Assembly (NCBI RefSeq): GCF_012911895.1
Contig: NZ_JAAXCV010000023.1
Span: 1-64,000 of the forward strand
Source of the DNA: Bacillus sp. RO3
GTDB lineage: Bacteria; Bacillota; Bacilli; Bacillales; Bacillaceae_B
DNA: 64,000 bases
Direction: 5' to 3'
Shown here: in pieces, positions 23,424-30,649 of the stretch
Layout: every line of letters starts with the position of its first letter
Numbering within the stretch: position 1 is the stretch's first letter
The notes under the pieces: model-generated
The model's database searches: none
Told to the model about the DNA's origin: nothing
Seen by the model: the letters and a program-made list of their open reading frames with translations, nothing else
Position numbers and translations under genes: made by a program

Positions 23424-23813
23424 TTGCTGAAGATTCTAGACGAAAAACAGTACGAATTGGTTCTTCGTTTCGTCGATATGCTCGACACAATCGAAGAAGC
23501 ACTGGAGTATGTAGAAGCAAGCTTCACGGATCTAAGCAAGACAGAAGGGGACCGTGTCCTTTCGGATGTCTTTATGGCACTGGGGCAGATCACAGAATGC
23601 CAATTCATTTTACATGAGATCTTTGAAGGTCGCGAAGGCATCCAGACTGCTATAACTCAATTTGACCATGTAACGGACGAGGCGTGGAAACTGGATGGAC
23701 AATTAGAAAACACTTCTGTTAAACAAAATATCGTGAAAGAAAATCTTTCACCGGCTTTTTCTATGTGGAAAGCAGCAATGGACAACAAACTGAATCGTTA
23801 TCTGGCGAACTAA
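23424..23813 (+). CDS. Unknown helical protein at the end of the fliDST operon
   Basis: A 129-residue acidic protein, predicted all-helical, with no membrane segment and no cysteine. It has EQYELVLRFVDML-like amphipathic helices early (LDEKQYELVLRFVDMLDTIE) and ends AAMDNKLNRYLAN. TTG 23424 is the start given by the frame; an AGGTG precedes it at short range, so initiation may rely on coupling to fliT eight bases upstream. The gene ends at a terminator that closes the flaG-fliD-fliS-fliT unit. I do not recognise a family. The operon suggests a chaperone-like or filament role, which is inference. Confidence 0.75.
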   Translation: MLKILDEKQYELVLRFVDMLDTIEEALEYVEASFTDLSKTEGDRVLSDVFMALGQITECQFILHEIFEGREGIQTAITQFDHVTDEAWKLDGQLENTSVKQNIVKENLSPAFSMWKAAMDNKLNRYLAN

Positions 23814-23838
23814 GTCTCGAAACTCCGAGGCTTTTTTT
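23813..23838 (+). terminator. Terminator of the fliDST operon
   Basis: AGTCTCG/CGAGGCT stem (one G-U pair) followed by seven T residues, starting on the last stop codon. Confidence 0.85.
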
Positions 23839-23886
23839 CTATTCCCCCATGCTATAATAATAGAAAAACACTGGAGGCATCACGGG

Positions 23887-24228
23887 ATGAAAAATAAGTT
23901 AGTAGATGATATAAGAAGCTTATGCACAACCTACCCTGAAGTCCATGAGCATATAGACGGATTCGGCCACACTTCTTTCCGTGTGAAGGACAAGCCCTTT
24001 GTTATCATTGGGGAAGAAAACAACGTCTCCCTCTCGATTAAAACCCTTCCCACCACACAAGAGATTCTCCTTGAGCAGCCGGGCTACACAAAGGCCCCTT
24101 ACATAGGAAGACACGGCTGGGTGTTGGTGGACGTACAGGAAGCAGGGTGGAAAGCAATAGAAGCCCTCATTCAAGAAGGGTATCTGAGGGTAGCACCCAA
24201 AAAATTAGCCGATCGAGTTCGAAAGTGA
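23887..24228 (+). CDS. MmcQ/YjbR family protein
   Basis: The 113-residue protein matches the MmcQ/YjbR fold, a CyaY-like DNA-binding module. The order is PEVHEHIDGFGHTSFRVKDKPFVIIG, SLSIKTLPTTQEIL, the PGYTKAPYIGRHGWVLVDV core, then a terminal helix with YLRVAPKKLADRVRK. It is soluble and cytoplasmic. No specific biochemical role is established for the family. ATG 23887 has GGAGG upstream at the long end of normal spacing. The next gene begins 10 bases after its stop without a clear ribosome site, so coupling is possible. Confidence 0.88.
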   Translation: MKNKLVDDIRSLCTTYPEVHEHIDGFGHTSFRVKDKPFVIIGEENNVSLSIKTLPTTQEILLEQPGYTKAPYIGRHGWVLVDVQEAGWKAIEALIQEGYLRVAPKKLADRVRK

Positions 24229-24237
24229 TGAAGTCCG

Positions 24238-24993
24238 ATGATCAACTTACTCACCAATGAACTCATCAAACAGCTGATCCGTCCCCGCATGTGGGTCTCC
24301 CTTGGGATCATCGTATTCATCAACTCCATAGCATCCATTTTTGTCTACATGTTATTTGAAGGCATTCCATTCTCTTTCTGGGAATACATGCGGATCAGTT
24401 CAAACCTGATCATCGTCCTGCAGGTCTTCTGCCTCATCATAGCAGGCGATATCGTGTCCAGTGAGTTTTCATCAGGGACCATCAAGCTCCTGCTCATCCG
24501 TCCCGTCAATCGTCTGAAAATACTTCTCTCAAAATACGTAACGGTCATCGTCATGGCAACCATCCTTACCACTGTCCACTTCCTATTTTCAGCTGTACTG
24601 GGCATTCTATGGTTCTATGACAGCTTCTTCGAATTCAACGTGAACTTCTTCCTGGTCGCAGGTGCGTATACCCTGAGATTCCTTGAACTCATCGTCATCT
24701 GTTCCATGGCATTCACCCTATCAGCAGTGACGAGAAGCAGCTCCTTTGCCATTGGCTCCACCATCTTTCTCACATTCTCAACAGGGACATTCCTCATCTT
24801 CATGAACGAACGGGGAATGGAATGGGGGAGGTATCTCCTACTGGCCAACACCGATCTGCAGCAGTATTTCTTCGGGACGCCCCCGTTTGAAGGGATGACC
24901 TTTTGGTTTTCGGTTGGAGTGATTCTGGTTTATGCAGCAGCGTTCGCCGGGATGGCCGGGTGGGTTTTTGGCAGGGGGGATGTGGAGGTTTGA
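24238..24993 (+). CDS. ABC-2 type transporter permease without an ATPase partner
   Basis: A 251-residue protein with about six transmembrane helices. It starts MINLLTNELIKQLIRPRMWV and carries the signature DIVSSEFSSGTIKLLLIRPVNR (about 78-99), where the elbow helix meets the coupling region of ABC-2 permeases. Such proteins need a separate ATPase, normally encoded just upstream, but the upstream gene here is a YjbR-like protein. The ribosome site is poor. Either the ATPase gene was lost, or a distant ATPase is used. The protein is otherwise intact. The substrate is unknown. Confidence 0.85.
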   Translation: MINLLTNELIKQLIRPRMWVSLGIIVFINSIASIFVYMLFEGIPFSFWEYMRISSNLIIVLQVFCLIIAGDIVSSEFSSGTIKLLLIRPVNRLKILLSKYVTVIVMATILTTVHFLFSAVLGILWFYDSFFEFNVNFFLVAGAYTLRFLELIVICSMAFTLSAVTRSSSFAIGSTIFLTFSTGTFLIFMNERGMEWGRYLLLANTDLQQYFFGTPPFEGMTFWFSVGVILVYAAAFAGMAGWVFGRGDVEV

Positions 24994-25029
24994 TAGACTT
25001 GTTTTGAATGGTGGAGTAGTTTTTTGTTT

Positions 25030-25143
25030 GCCTGTTAAAATAAGAGGTTTTTTTGTCAGGTGAATTTTTTGGTTTTTTTCACAGTCAATCCCTCCCCCTT
25101 ATTTACCTGTTGAATAATAGACACTACATTATTCAACAGGTAA
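25030..25143. repeat. REP-like palindromes upstream of the RAYT gene
   Basis: A perfect 16-bp inverted repeat, TTACCTGTTGAATAAT (25103-25118) and ATTATTCAACAGGTAA (25128-25143), with a 9-base loop. A degenerate pair containing GCCTGTTAAAA (25030) and TCAGGTGAAT (25056) lies upstream. The shared core ACCTGTT also flanks the transposase gene on the other side. Confidence 0.82.
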
Positions 25144-25214
25144 CGTGAGCAGTTAGCAGGATTTTTGTATAAGCATGTCGAAGAAATAAGAACTAAAGTA
25201 GAAAGGATGTTCAT

Positions 25215-25763
25215 ATGGCTAAAAGAAGAGAATGGTACCCTGGATATACCTATCATATTACTGCAAGAGGAAATCGTAGATATACCATTTTTCGCAACAA
25301 AGAAGACCGTCTTAAGTATTTGAAGATTGTAGAAGATGCAAAAGAAAAATTCCCCTTTATTCTTCACTCTTATTGCCTCATGACCAACCACGTCCATCTC
25401 CTGATCGAGACCATTAATGACCCTCCAGGCAAGATCATTCAATATATCCATTACCGTTATGCACGATACTTTAATAAGAGAAATGGCTTTGAAGGTCATC
25501 TTTTTCAGGGAAGATATATATCAGTCATCATTAGGAACAACAAGCAAATGGTAGACACAAGCTGCTATATACACTTAAATCCTGTAAGAACTGGTATTGC
25601 AGCTGGTCCTGAGAACTATCAATGGTCCAGTTATCGTTCCTTTATTTCAAATAGAGGGAATAAGCACGTGAATACCGAAAAGATTCTCTCATTAATGAAT
25701 GGTGGATCGAAAGAATATTATAAATTTTATGTTGAAATTAGATTGAAGCAATTTAAACAGTAG
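25215..25763 (+). mobile_element. REP-associated tyrosine transposase (RAYT, Y1_Tnp)
   Basis: A 182-residue single-strand DNA transposase of the IS200/IS605-related TnpA_REP group. It opens AKRREWYPGYTYHITARGNRRYTIF, contains the HUH motif as NHVHLLIE (about 62-69), the GHLFQGRY segment and the catalytic-tyrosine region with NPVRTGIA and YQWSSYRS. These enzymes nick at REP hairpins and spread them. The frame is intact with a good ribosome site (AGAAAGGATG), so it may be active. Palindromes with ACCTGTT lie within 110 bases on both sides, which suggests a matched REP/RAYT unit. Confidence 0.93.
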
Positions 25764-25794
25764 GTTTTCCGCAGGCTATTTATTATTTATTGAA

Positions 25795-25915
25795 TTTACC
25801 TGTTAAAAACGTGAGTTATTTTAACAGGTAAATTAGTTGATAAATTTAACAGGTAAACAAAGCATAATGTTCACCTGTCAAATTTCCTCGAATATTCAAC
25901 AGGCAATCCCCCTTC
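25795..25915. repeat. REP-like palindromes downstream of the RAYT gene
   Basis: TTTACCTGTTAAAA (25795-25808) pairs perfectly with TTTTAACAGGTAAA (25819-25832). A second, slightly imperfect pair has AATTTAACAGGTAAAC (25843-25858) and GTTCACCTGTCAAATT (25869-25884). A further half-site, TTCAACAGGCAA, follows near 25895. All share the ACCTGTT core with the upstream palindromes. Confidence 0.82.
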
Positions 25916-26124
25916 ACAAAACCGCCCCAAACCCTTCACAAATCCTCCAAATTCTCCACGTTTATTCCTCTCAAAAAGTGAGAAAATAATAGTAGAAAGA
26001 GTGAATGGTGAACCTTACATAAACGCAGCCATCACCTCGCTCTTACATTCTCTGATCCCAATGGTCTCCACACTTTCGACACCATGTTACAAGCTTTACG
26101 AAAAAGTGACAAAAAATTTTGAAA

Positions 26125-26159
26125 GTTTAAGGAGGATTTCTCAAGGGAAAGGAGAATAT
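26125..26159 (+). promoter_or_regulatory. Overlapping sigma-B and sigma-H promoters of hpf
   Basis: Sigma-B: GTTTAA (26125-26130), 14 bases, GGGAAA (26145-26150), a full match to GTTTAA/GGGWAW. Sigma-H: GGAGGATTT (26131-26139), 11 bases, GGAGAATAT (26151-26159), matching RNAGGAWWW/RNNGAATWW at every fixed position. B. subtilis hpf (yvyD) is known to use both factors. Confidence 0.85.
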
Positions 26160-26195
26160 ATAATTATAGCTTTATTTTTAAAAGGAGGAGTTTAC

Positions 26196-26774
26196 ATGTT
26201 GAACTACAACATTCGAGGCGAGAACATTGAGGTAACTCCAGCGATTCGCGAACACGTGGAGAAGAAGATTGGAAAGTTAGACCGTTACTTTAATGAAACT
26301 CCTGATGCAAATGTACATGTTAATTTAAAAGTGTATCCTGATAAAAATACGAAAACGGAAGTGACTATTCCAATGCCGCATTTAGTGTTACGAGCAGAGG
26401 AACGCAACACGGATATGTATGCGGCCATTGATCTTATAGTAGATAAATTGGAGCGTCAGATTCGCAAGCATAAAACACGGGTGAACCGGAAAATGCGTGA
26501 AAAGGGCAGCCCGAAGGAGTTCTTCGCGGCTCAGGAAGATTTGAATCATGTTTCTCCTAACGGGGCAGCTGCGGTTGAACTGGAGGAAGAGGACGATACG
26601 GAAGTAGTGAGAACGAAGCAGTTCAATCTGAAGCCGATGGACAGTGAAGAAGCGATCCTGCAAATGAACATGCTGGGTCACACATTCTTCATTTTCACAG
26701 ACGCTGAGACCAATGCAACGAATATTGTGTACAAGCGCCGTGACGGAAAATACGGCCTGATTGAAACCAACTGA
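26196..26774 (+). CDS. hpf: Long-form ribosome hibernation promoting factor
   Basis: Long HPF binds the 30S decoding region and dimerises 70S ribosomes into inactive 100S particles in stationary phase and stress. The 192-residue product has the N-terminal domain ([53 protein letters not shown]) and the C-terminal dimerisation domain ([49 protein letters not shown]). ATG 26196 follows AAAAGGAGGAG. An open frame extends upstream but crosses the promoter and is ignored. Confidence 0.97.
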   Translation: MLNYNIRGENIEVTPAIREHVEKKIGKLDRYFNETPDANVHVNLKVYPDKNTKTEVTIPMPHLVLRAEERNTDMYAAIDLIVDKLERQIRKHKTRVNRKMREKGSPKEFFAAQEDLNHVSPNGAAAVELEEEDDTEVVRTKQFNLKPMDSEEAILQMNMLGHTFFIFTDAETNATNIVYKRRDGKYGLIETN

Positions 26775-26781
26775 TCATCGA

Positions 26782-26815
26782 AAATCCTGCGGTCATGGAC
26801 CCGCAGGATTTTTTT
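26782..26815 (+). terminator. Terminator of hpf
   Basis: AAATCCTGCGG/CCGCAGGATTT stem followed by T residues. Confidence 0.92.
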
Positions 26816-26884
26816 ATTTACGCAGGAGGTTTTTTCCAGTTATTGTCGAAGTTTGAAGGTAGACAAAAAATAGGGGGAAACCAG

Positions 26885-27994
26885 TTGAGAGATCCACGAT
26901 TAGGGAAGTTGGCGGAAGTATTGCTGACGCATTCATTGAAAGTGAAAGAAGGGGAAAAGCTTTTGATTACGGGAGAGCATACGACGAAACCGCTTGTGAA
27001 GGAAGTTCTCCAGAAATCGTATGAAATGGGGGTGATCCCATATTTTGAACTCTCCGATCAGGAGTTGCTGCGTATCATGGTCACCCATGCAAAGCCGGAG
27101 CAGATGATGCTTCAAAATAAGTGGAATATGGAGAGGTACCGGGAGATCGATGCCTTTCTCAATATTTCCAGTGAAGAGAATGATGCTGAAATGAGTGAGG
27201 TTCCGGCTGAACAATGGCAGGTTCTTATGCCACATGTGAAAGAGTCCAATGATTATCTTATCCAACATAAGAAATGGGCTCTCTTGAACTATCCGAATCC
27301 TTCACTCGCACAAAAGGCGAAGATGAGTTATGACCGCTTTTTTGATTATCTACTGGAAGTATGTACAGTGGATTATAAACAGATGGAAGAGGCGCAGAAA
27401 CCTCTTCAAGAGCTGATGGATAAGACTGACAGGGTGCGGATAACAGGAGAGGGGACGGACCTCTCGTTTTCCATAAAAGGTATCCCTTCCGTCATGTGCT
27501 TCGGGGAACGGAATATTCCGGATGGGGAAGTGTATACGGCTCCTGTGAAGGAGAGTGTGAACGGGACGATTACGTATAATACGCCTACACTTTATCGTGG
27601 TTTTTCATTTGACAATGTGTCCCTTACTTTTGAAAACGGGAAGATCATTCAAGCGGTGGCGGATAAAACAAAGGAATTGAACGATATTTTGGATACGGAT
27701 GAAGGGGCCCGTTTCATCGGGGAGTTTGCCCTTGGTGTGAATCCGAAGATCAATGAGCCCATGCTTGATATTTTATTTGATGAAAAAATAAATGGTAGCT
27801 TTCATTTCACTCCAGGACAGGCCTATGAAGGGGCTGACAATGGAAACCGTTCAAATGTGCACTGGGATATGGTTTCTATCCAGCGACCGGAATATGGAGG
27901 GGGAGAAATCTATTTCGATGATGTTTTAATTCGCAAGGATGGGTTATTTGTAGTAGAGGAGCTAAAAGGATTGAATCCTGACGCATATATTTAA
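26885..27994 (+). CDS. M29-family aminopeptidase
   Basis: A 369-residue metallo-aminopeptidase of the AmpS/thermophilic aminopeptidase family, which removes N-terminal residues from peptides in the cytoplasm using two metal ions. It shows RDPRLGKLAEVLLTHSLKVKEGEKLLI, GIPSVMCFGERNIPDGEVYTAPV (with the metal-ligand Glu and the E-V-xT-P pattern), LGVNP and the C-terminal NVHWDMV histidine/aspartate region. TTG 26885 is chosen because GGGGGAAACC precedes it and the family N-terminus begins there; the upstream frame overlaps the hpf terminator. The next gene starts 14 bases after its stop. Confidence 0.88.
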   Translation: MRDPRLGKLAEVLLTHSLKVKEGEKLLITGEHTTKPLVKEVLQKSYEMGVIPYFELSDQELLRIMVTHAKPEQMMLQNKWNMERYREIDAFLNISSEENDAEMSEVPAEQWQVLMPHVKESNDYLIQHKKWALLNYPNPSLAQKAKMSYDRFFDYLLEVCTVDYKQMEEAQKPLQELMDKTDRVRITGEGTDLSFSIKGIPSVMCFGERNIPDGEVYTAPVKESVNGTITYNTPTLYRGFSFDNVSLTFENGKIIQAVADKTKELNDILDTDEGARFIGEFALGVNPKINEPMLDILFDEKINGSFHFTPGQAYEGADNGNRSNVHWDMVSIQRPEYGGGEIYFDDVLIRKDGLFVVEELKGLNPDAYI

Positions 27995-28008
27995 AGGAGG
28001 GCTTCACC

Positions 28009-28845
28009 ATGACATATTCCATTGTAGGCTATGATCCGGAAGAAAAAGAGTGGGGAGTGGCAGTTCAGTCGAAATTTCTTGGAGTGGGCTCGGTCGTCCC
28101 TTTTGCCAAGGCGGGAGTCGGGGCTGTTGCGACCCAGTCGTATGCCAATACGGCATATGGGCCTCAGGCACTTCAATTAATGGAAGAAGGCAAGACGGCA
28201 GAGGAAGCGATGGACATCATCACGAAGGATGACCCGGAACGGCATTTGAGGCAGGTAGGGATAATGGATGCCGGTGGCAATTCGGCCACCTTTACGGGCG
28301 AAGGCTGCTATGAGTGGGCCGGTGGGATAGCCGGTACTCATTTTGCCGCCCAGGGAAATATTCTGGTAGACGGGAATACGGTTAAGGCCATGGCCGAAAC
28401 CTTTGAATCTACCACAGGAACTCTTGCCGAACGGCTGCTTCATGCACTGGATGCCGGTCAAGAAGCGGGAGGGGATTCACGCGGCATGCAGTCGGCTGCC
28501 CTTTTGGTCGTAAAGGAAAACGAGGGATATGGCGGCTTCAATGATCGTTATATTGATCTGCGCGTCGATGATCACCCTTCTCCTATTAAGGAGTTAAAGC
28601 GGATATTTCTGATGCACCAGCTGTATTTCAAAGAATCTGATCCTGGTAGAGTCGTATTGTTGGAAGGTGATATTCAGGAGGAGGTGGAGCGGGAACTTAC
28701 CCGCCTTGGATATGCCAAGGAAAGGAAGTCCCTTCATCAGAGTTTGAAGGATTACCTTCATACGGAGAACTTTGAGATGCGGGAGCAGGATGAGAATTAT
28801 ATTGATTTAGATGTGTTGGATTATATGAAGAAGCAGGGGAAATAG
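28009..28845 (+). CDS. DUF1028 family protein (Ntn-hydrolase-like)
   Basis: A 278-residue protein whose first 210 residues are the DUF1028 domain: MTYSIVGYDPEEKEWGVAVQ, SVVPFAKAGVGAVATQS, then GGIAGTHFAAQGNIL and GGDSRGMQSAALLVV. The domain has the fold of Ntn hydrolases and is annotated as a putative hydrolase; the reaction is not established. The last 70 residues are a charged helical extension. Its ribosome site (AAAGGAGG) overlaps the aminopeptidase stop region, so the pair forms an operon and may share a peptide-degradation role. That role is inference. Confidence 0.88.
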   Translation: MTYSIVGYDPEEKEWGVAVQSKFLGVGSVVPFAKAGVGAVATQSYANTAYGPQALQLMEEGKTAEEAMDIITKDDPERHLRQVGIMDAGGNSATFTGEGCYEWAGGIAGTHFAAQGNILVDGNTVKAMAETFESTTGTLAERLLHALDAGQEAGGDSRGMQSAALLVVKENEGYGGFNDRYIDLRVDDHPSPIKELKRIFLMHQLYFKESDPGRVVLLEGDIQEEVERELTRLGYAKERKSLHQSLKDYLHTENFEMREQDENYIDLDVLDYMKKQGK

Positions 28846-28851
28846 AGGTGA

Positions 28852-28885
28852 AAGAACCAGTCGGATCGGGACTGGTTCTTTTTTC
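28852..28885 (+). terminator. Terminator of the aminopeptidase-DUF1028 operon
   Basis: AGAACCAGTC/GACTGGTTCT stem with a 7-base loop, then TTTTT. Confidence 0.92.
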
Positions 28886-28973
28886 TTGTTTTAAAACAGT
28901 TTAAGGAATCCAAGAAATGTTATATAATGAACATTTGTGTACGGGACTCAAGAAGTTGGAGGTAAATACAAAC

Positions 28974-30113
28974 ATGAGTACAGTCGGAAGAAATGAACCA
29001 TGCCCATGCGGCAGTGGAAAAAAATATAAAAAATGCTGTGAAAAAGAAAATGTTGTGAATATAGATACATTGGTGAGCCAGGAGCTGGATGTGCTTCAGG
29101 CCCAGCTTTATGATTACATTGCTACGGCTCAGTCTCAGGAGATGGAAGAATACTATCATCATTACCTGTCTAAGATGGACCTGATGCAGGCAGATCCCGA
29201 TATCTACGAGATGGCATTTGTCAGCTGGTATGGAGCGACCCAAAAGGATGCTGAAGGTGTTCGGTTGATTGAACGGTTTGTGGATAAGCAGTTGAGCACG
29301 GTGACCCGTCCTCAGACGGCTGAAGTGCTGGAATCTTGGAAAAATGTCCGTGCAACCGCCGGTACGGTTGAGAAGCTGGATGATCACACCTTGCGTGTGG
29401 AAGAAGCCATCACGGGAGATACTCTCGTTGTAACGGAAAAGTTCGGGAAGTTGGAAGAGGATAGTTTCTTCCTTGGGTTACTATTACCGAATGGGGACAA
29501 GTATCTGCCGTTTGCCCAATACTTCATATATCCTGCGATTGAAAAGGCAGCCCTTGAACTGGTGAAGATCCGCTTTGAGCAGGGGGAGTTTGAAACGCTT
29601 CATGACTATTTATCCGGTCAGTATCTTGAAATAGCAGATGTCGGTTTCGTTCTTTATAGTGCTGAGAAGAAGAAAGCCGGGAAAGCAGTGAACACTTCTC
29701 CCCGAGGGGATGTTGCTGGGAATGATTCAGAGGAGAGCTCTGATGATACGATGGAAGGAGTGGAAATCTGGAAAACGCCGGAATATGTTGAAGCGATCAA
29801 AGCGCTTCAAGCCTTCCTGACGGAAAAAGGAGAAGACCAGAAAGAAAGTGAGCTCCTAGTGGCCGTACTGGAAAAGTACTTCTACTCCGAGCGTCCGACG
29901 ATCCGCAATCCGAAAATCTACTCGGGGGCACTGGTGGACATGGCGAAAAACATCGACGAAATCAGTATCCGCCACGTCCAAAAAGAACTGGCAGAATACT
30001 TCGATGTGTCCGCCAACAGCATCTCAAGACGAAGCAAACAAATCTGGGAAAGCTACCAGGACACTGTCTACGAATTACTAAAAGCTGGACAAAACGAAAA
30101 GACAAAACCCTAA
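28974..30113 (+). CDS. SEC-C motif zinc-binding protein
   Basis: The 379-residue protein starts [20 protein letters not shown] and CC, a SEC-C zinc finger like the one that ends SecA. The remaining 350 residues are helical, with acidic linkers (NDSEESSDDTMEG, about 255-268) and a C-terminal helix-turn-helix-like stretch, LAEYFDVSANSISRRSKQIWESY. The combination suggests a soluble protein that binds nucleic acid or ribosomes, but I cannot name a function. ATG 28974 follows TTGGAGGT. The gene lies upstream of secA, separated by about 500 bases of repeats, and is probably transcribed alone. Confidence 0.82.
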   Translation: MSTVGRNEPCPCGSGKKYKKCCEKENVVNIDTLVSQELDVLQAQLYDYIATAQSQEMEEYYHHYLSKMDLMQADPDIYEMAFVSWYGATQKDAEGVRLIERFVDKQLSTVTRPQTAEVLESWKNVRATAGTVEKLDDHTLRVEEAITGDTLVVTEKFGKLEEDSFFLGLLLPNGDKYLPFAQYFIYPAIEKAALELVKIRFEQGEFETLHDYLSGQYLEIADVGFVLYSAEKKKAGKAVNTSPRGDVAGNDSEESSDDTMEGVEIWKTPEYVEAIKALQAFLTEKGEDQKESELLVAVLEKYFYSERPTIRNPKIYSGALVDMAKNIDEISIRHVQKELAEYFDVSANSISRRSKQIWESYQDTVYELLKAGQNEKTKP

Positions 30114-30130
30114 AATAGAAATAACATCTA

Positions 30131-30154
30131 AACCGCCTATCCAGGCGGTTTTTT
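30131..30154 (+). terminator. Terminator of the SEC-C gene
   Basis: AACCGCC/GGCGGTT stem with a 6-base loop and following T run. Confidence 0.88.
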
Positions 30155-30649
30155 AAGGTCTTTTTTTAAGGGACGGACCTCCATCTCCAAGCAACAGGGC
30201 TTAAAATGCTGATATAGAAGCATTGATCCTCTATAGGATTGTCAACTGGAGGTCCGTCCCTCCTGCAGGTGTACTGGGGCTGATATACCACTCAAAAAGC
30301 TCTTTGAACCCATGCTGTGTCTAATCTTCCGCCCCACACAGTTCATGATCAGTTCATCAAAAGGGTGATGCAGTCAGGCACCTGAGCTTTGAAAGAGCTG
30401 AGATTGGGAGGTCCGTCCCTCCCTGAGTTGTAACCCATATAGGATAGTGGTAAGATTGATATGGAAAATATCGTGTTTTTAATGGGAGGATATTTGAGTT
30501 TTGTAGCGAATTTTAAGTAGAGTGATTGGGAAGGGATGAAGGTGGCTTTTTACATGGATTTTCTGTGTATCTCATCCAAATCTCATTTTATCCCGTTATA
30601 CTGAAGACGTTCGGCTCTCATTTAAACACAGATAAAGGAGCGTTTATAC
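30155..30649. repeat. Gene-free region before secA with GGGACGGACCT repeats
   Basis: No gene is visible in this 495-base stretch. It holds three copies of the GAGGGACGGACCTC element: forward at 30169-30182, reverse at 30249-30262 and reverse at 30408-30421. The first two face each other and could pair into a long hairpin enclosing about 66 bases. Closer to secA lies a TATACT element (about 30597) that may be its -10 box, without a convincing -35 match. Confidence 0.7.

Noticed and set aside
26001-26195. 65-codon N-terminal extension of hpf
   Set aside because: It contains the sigma-B/sigma-H promoters and the ribosome site for the true ATG.
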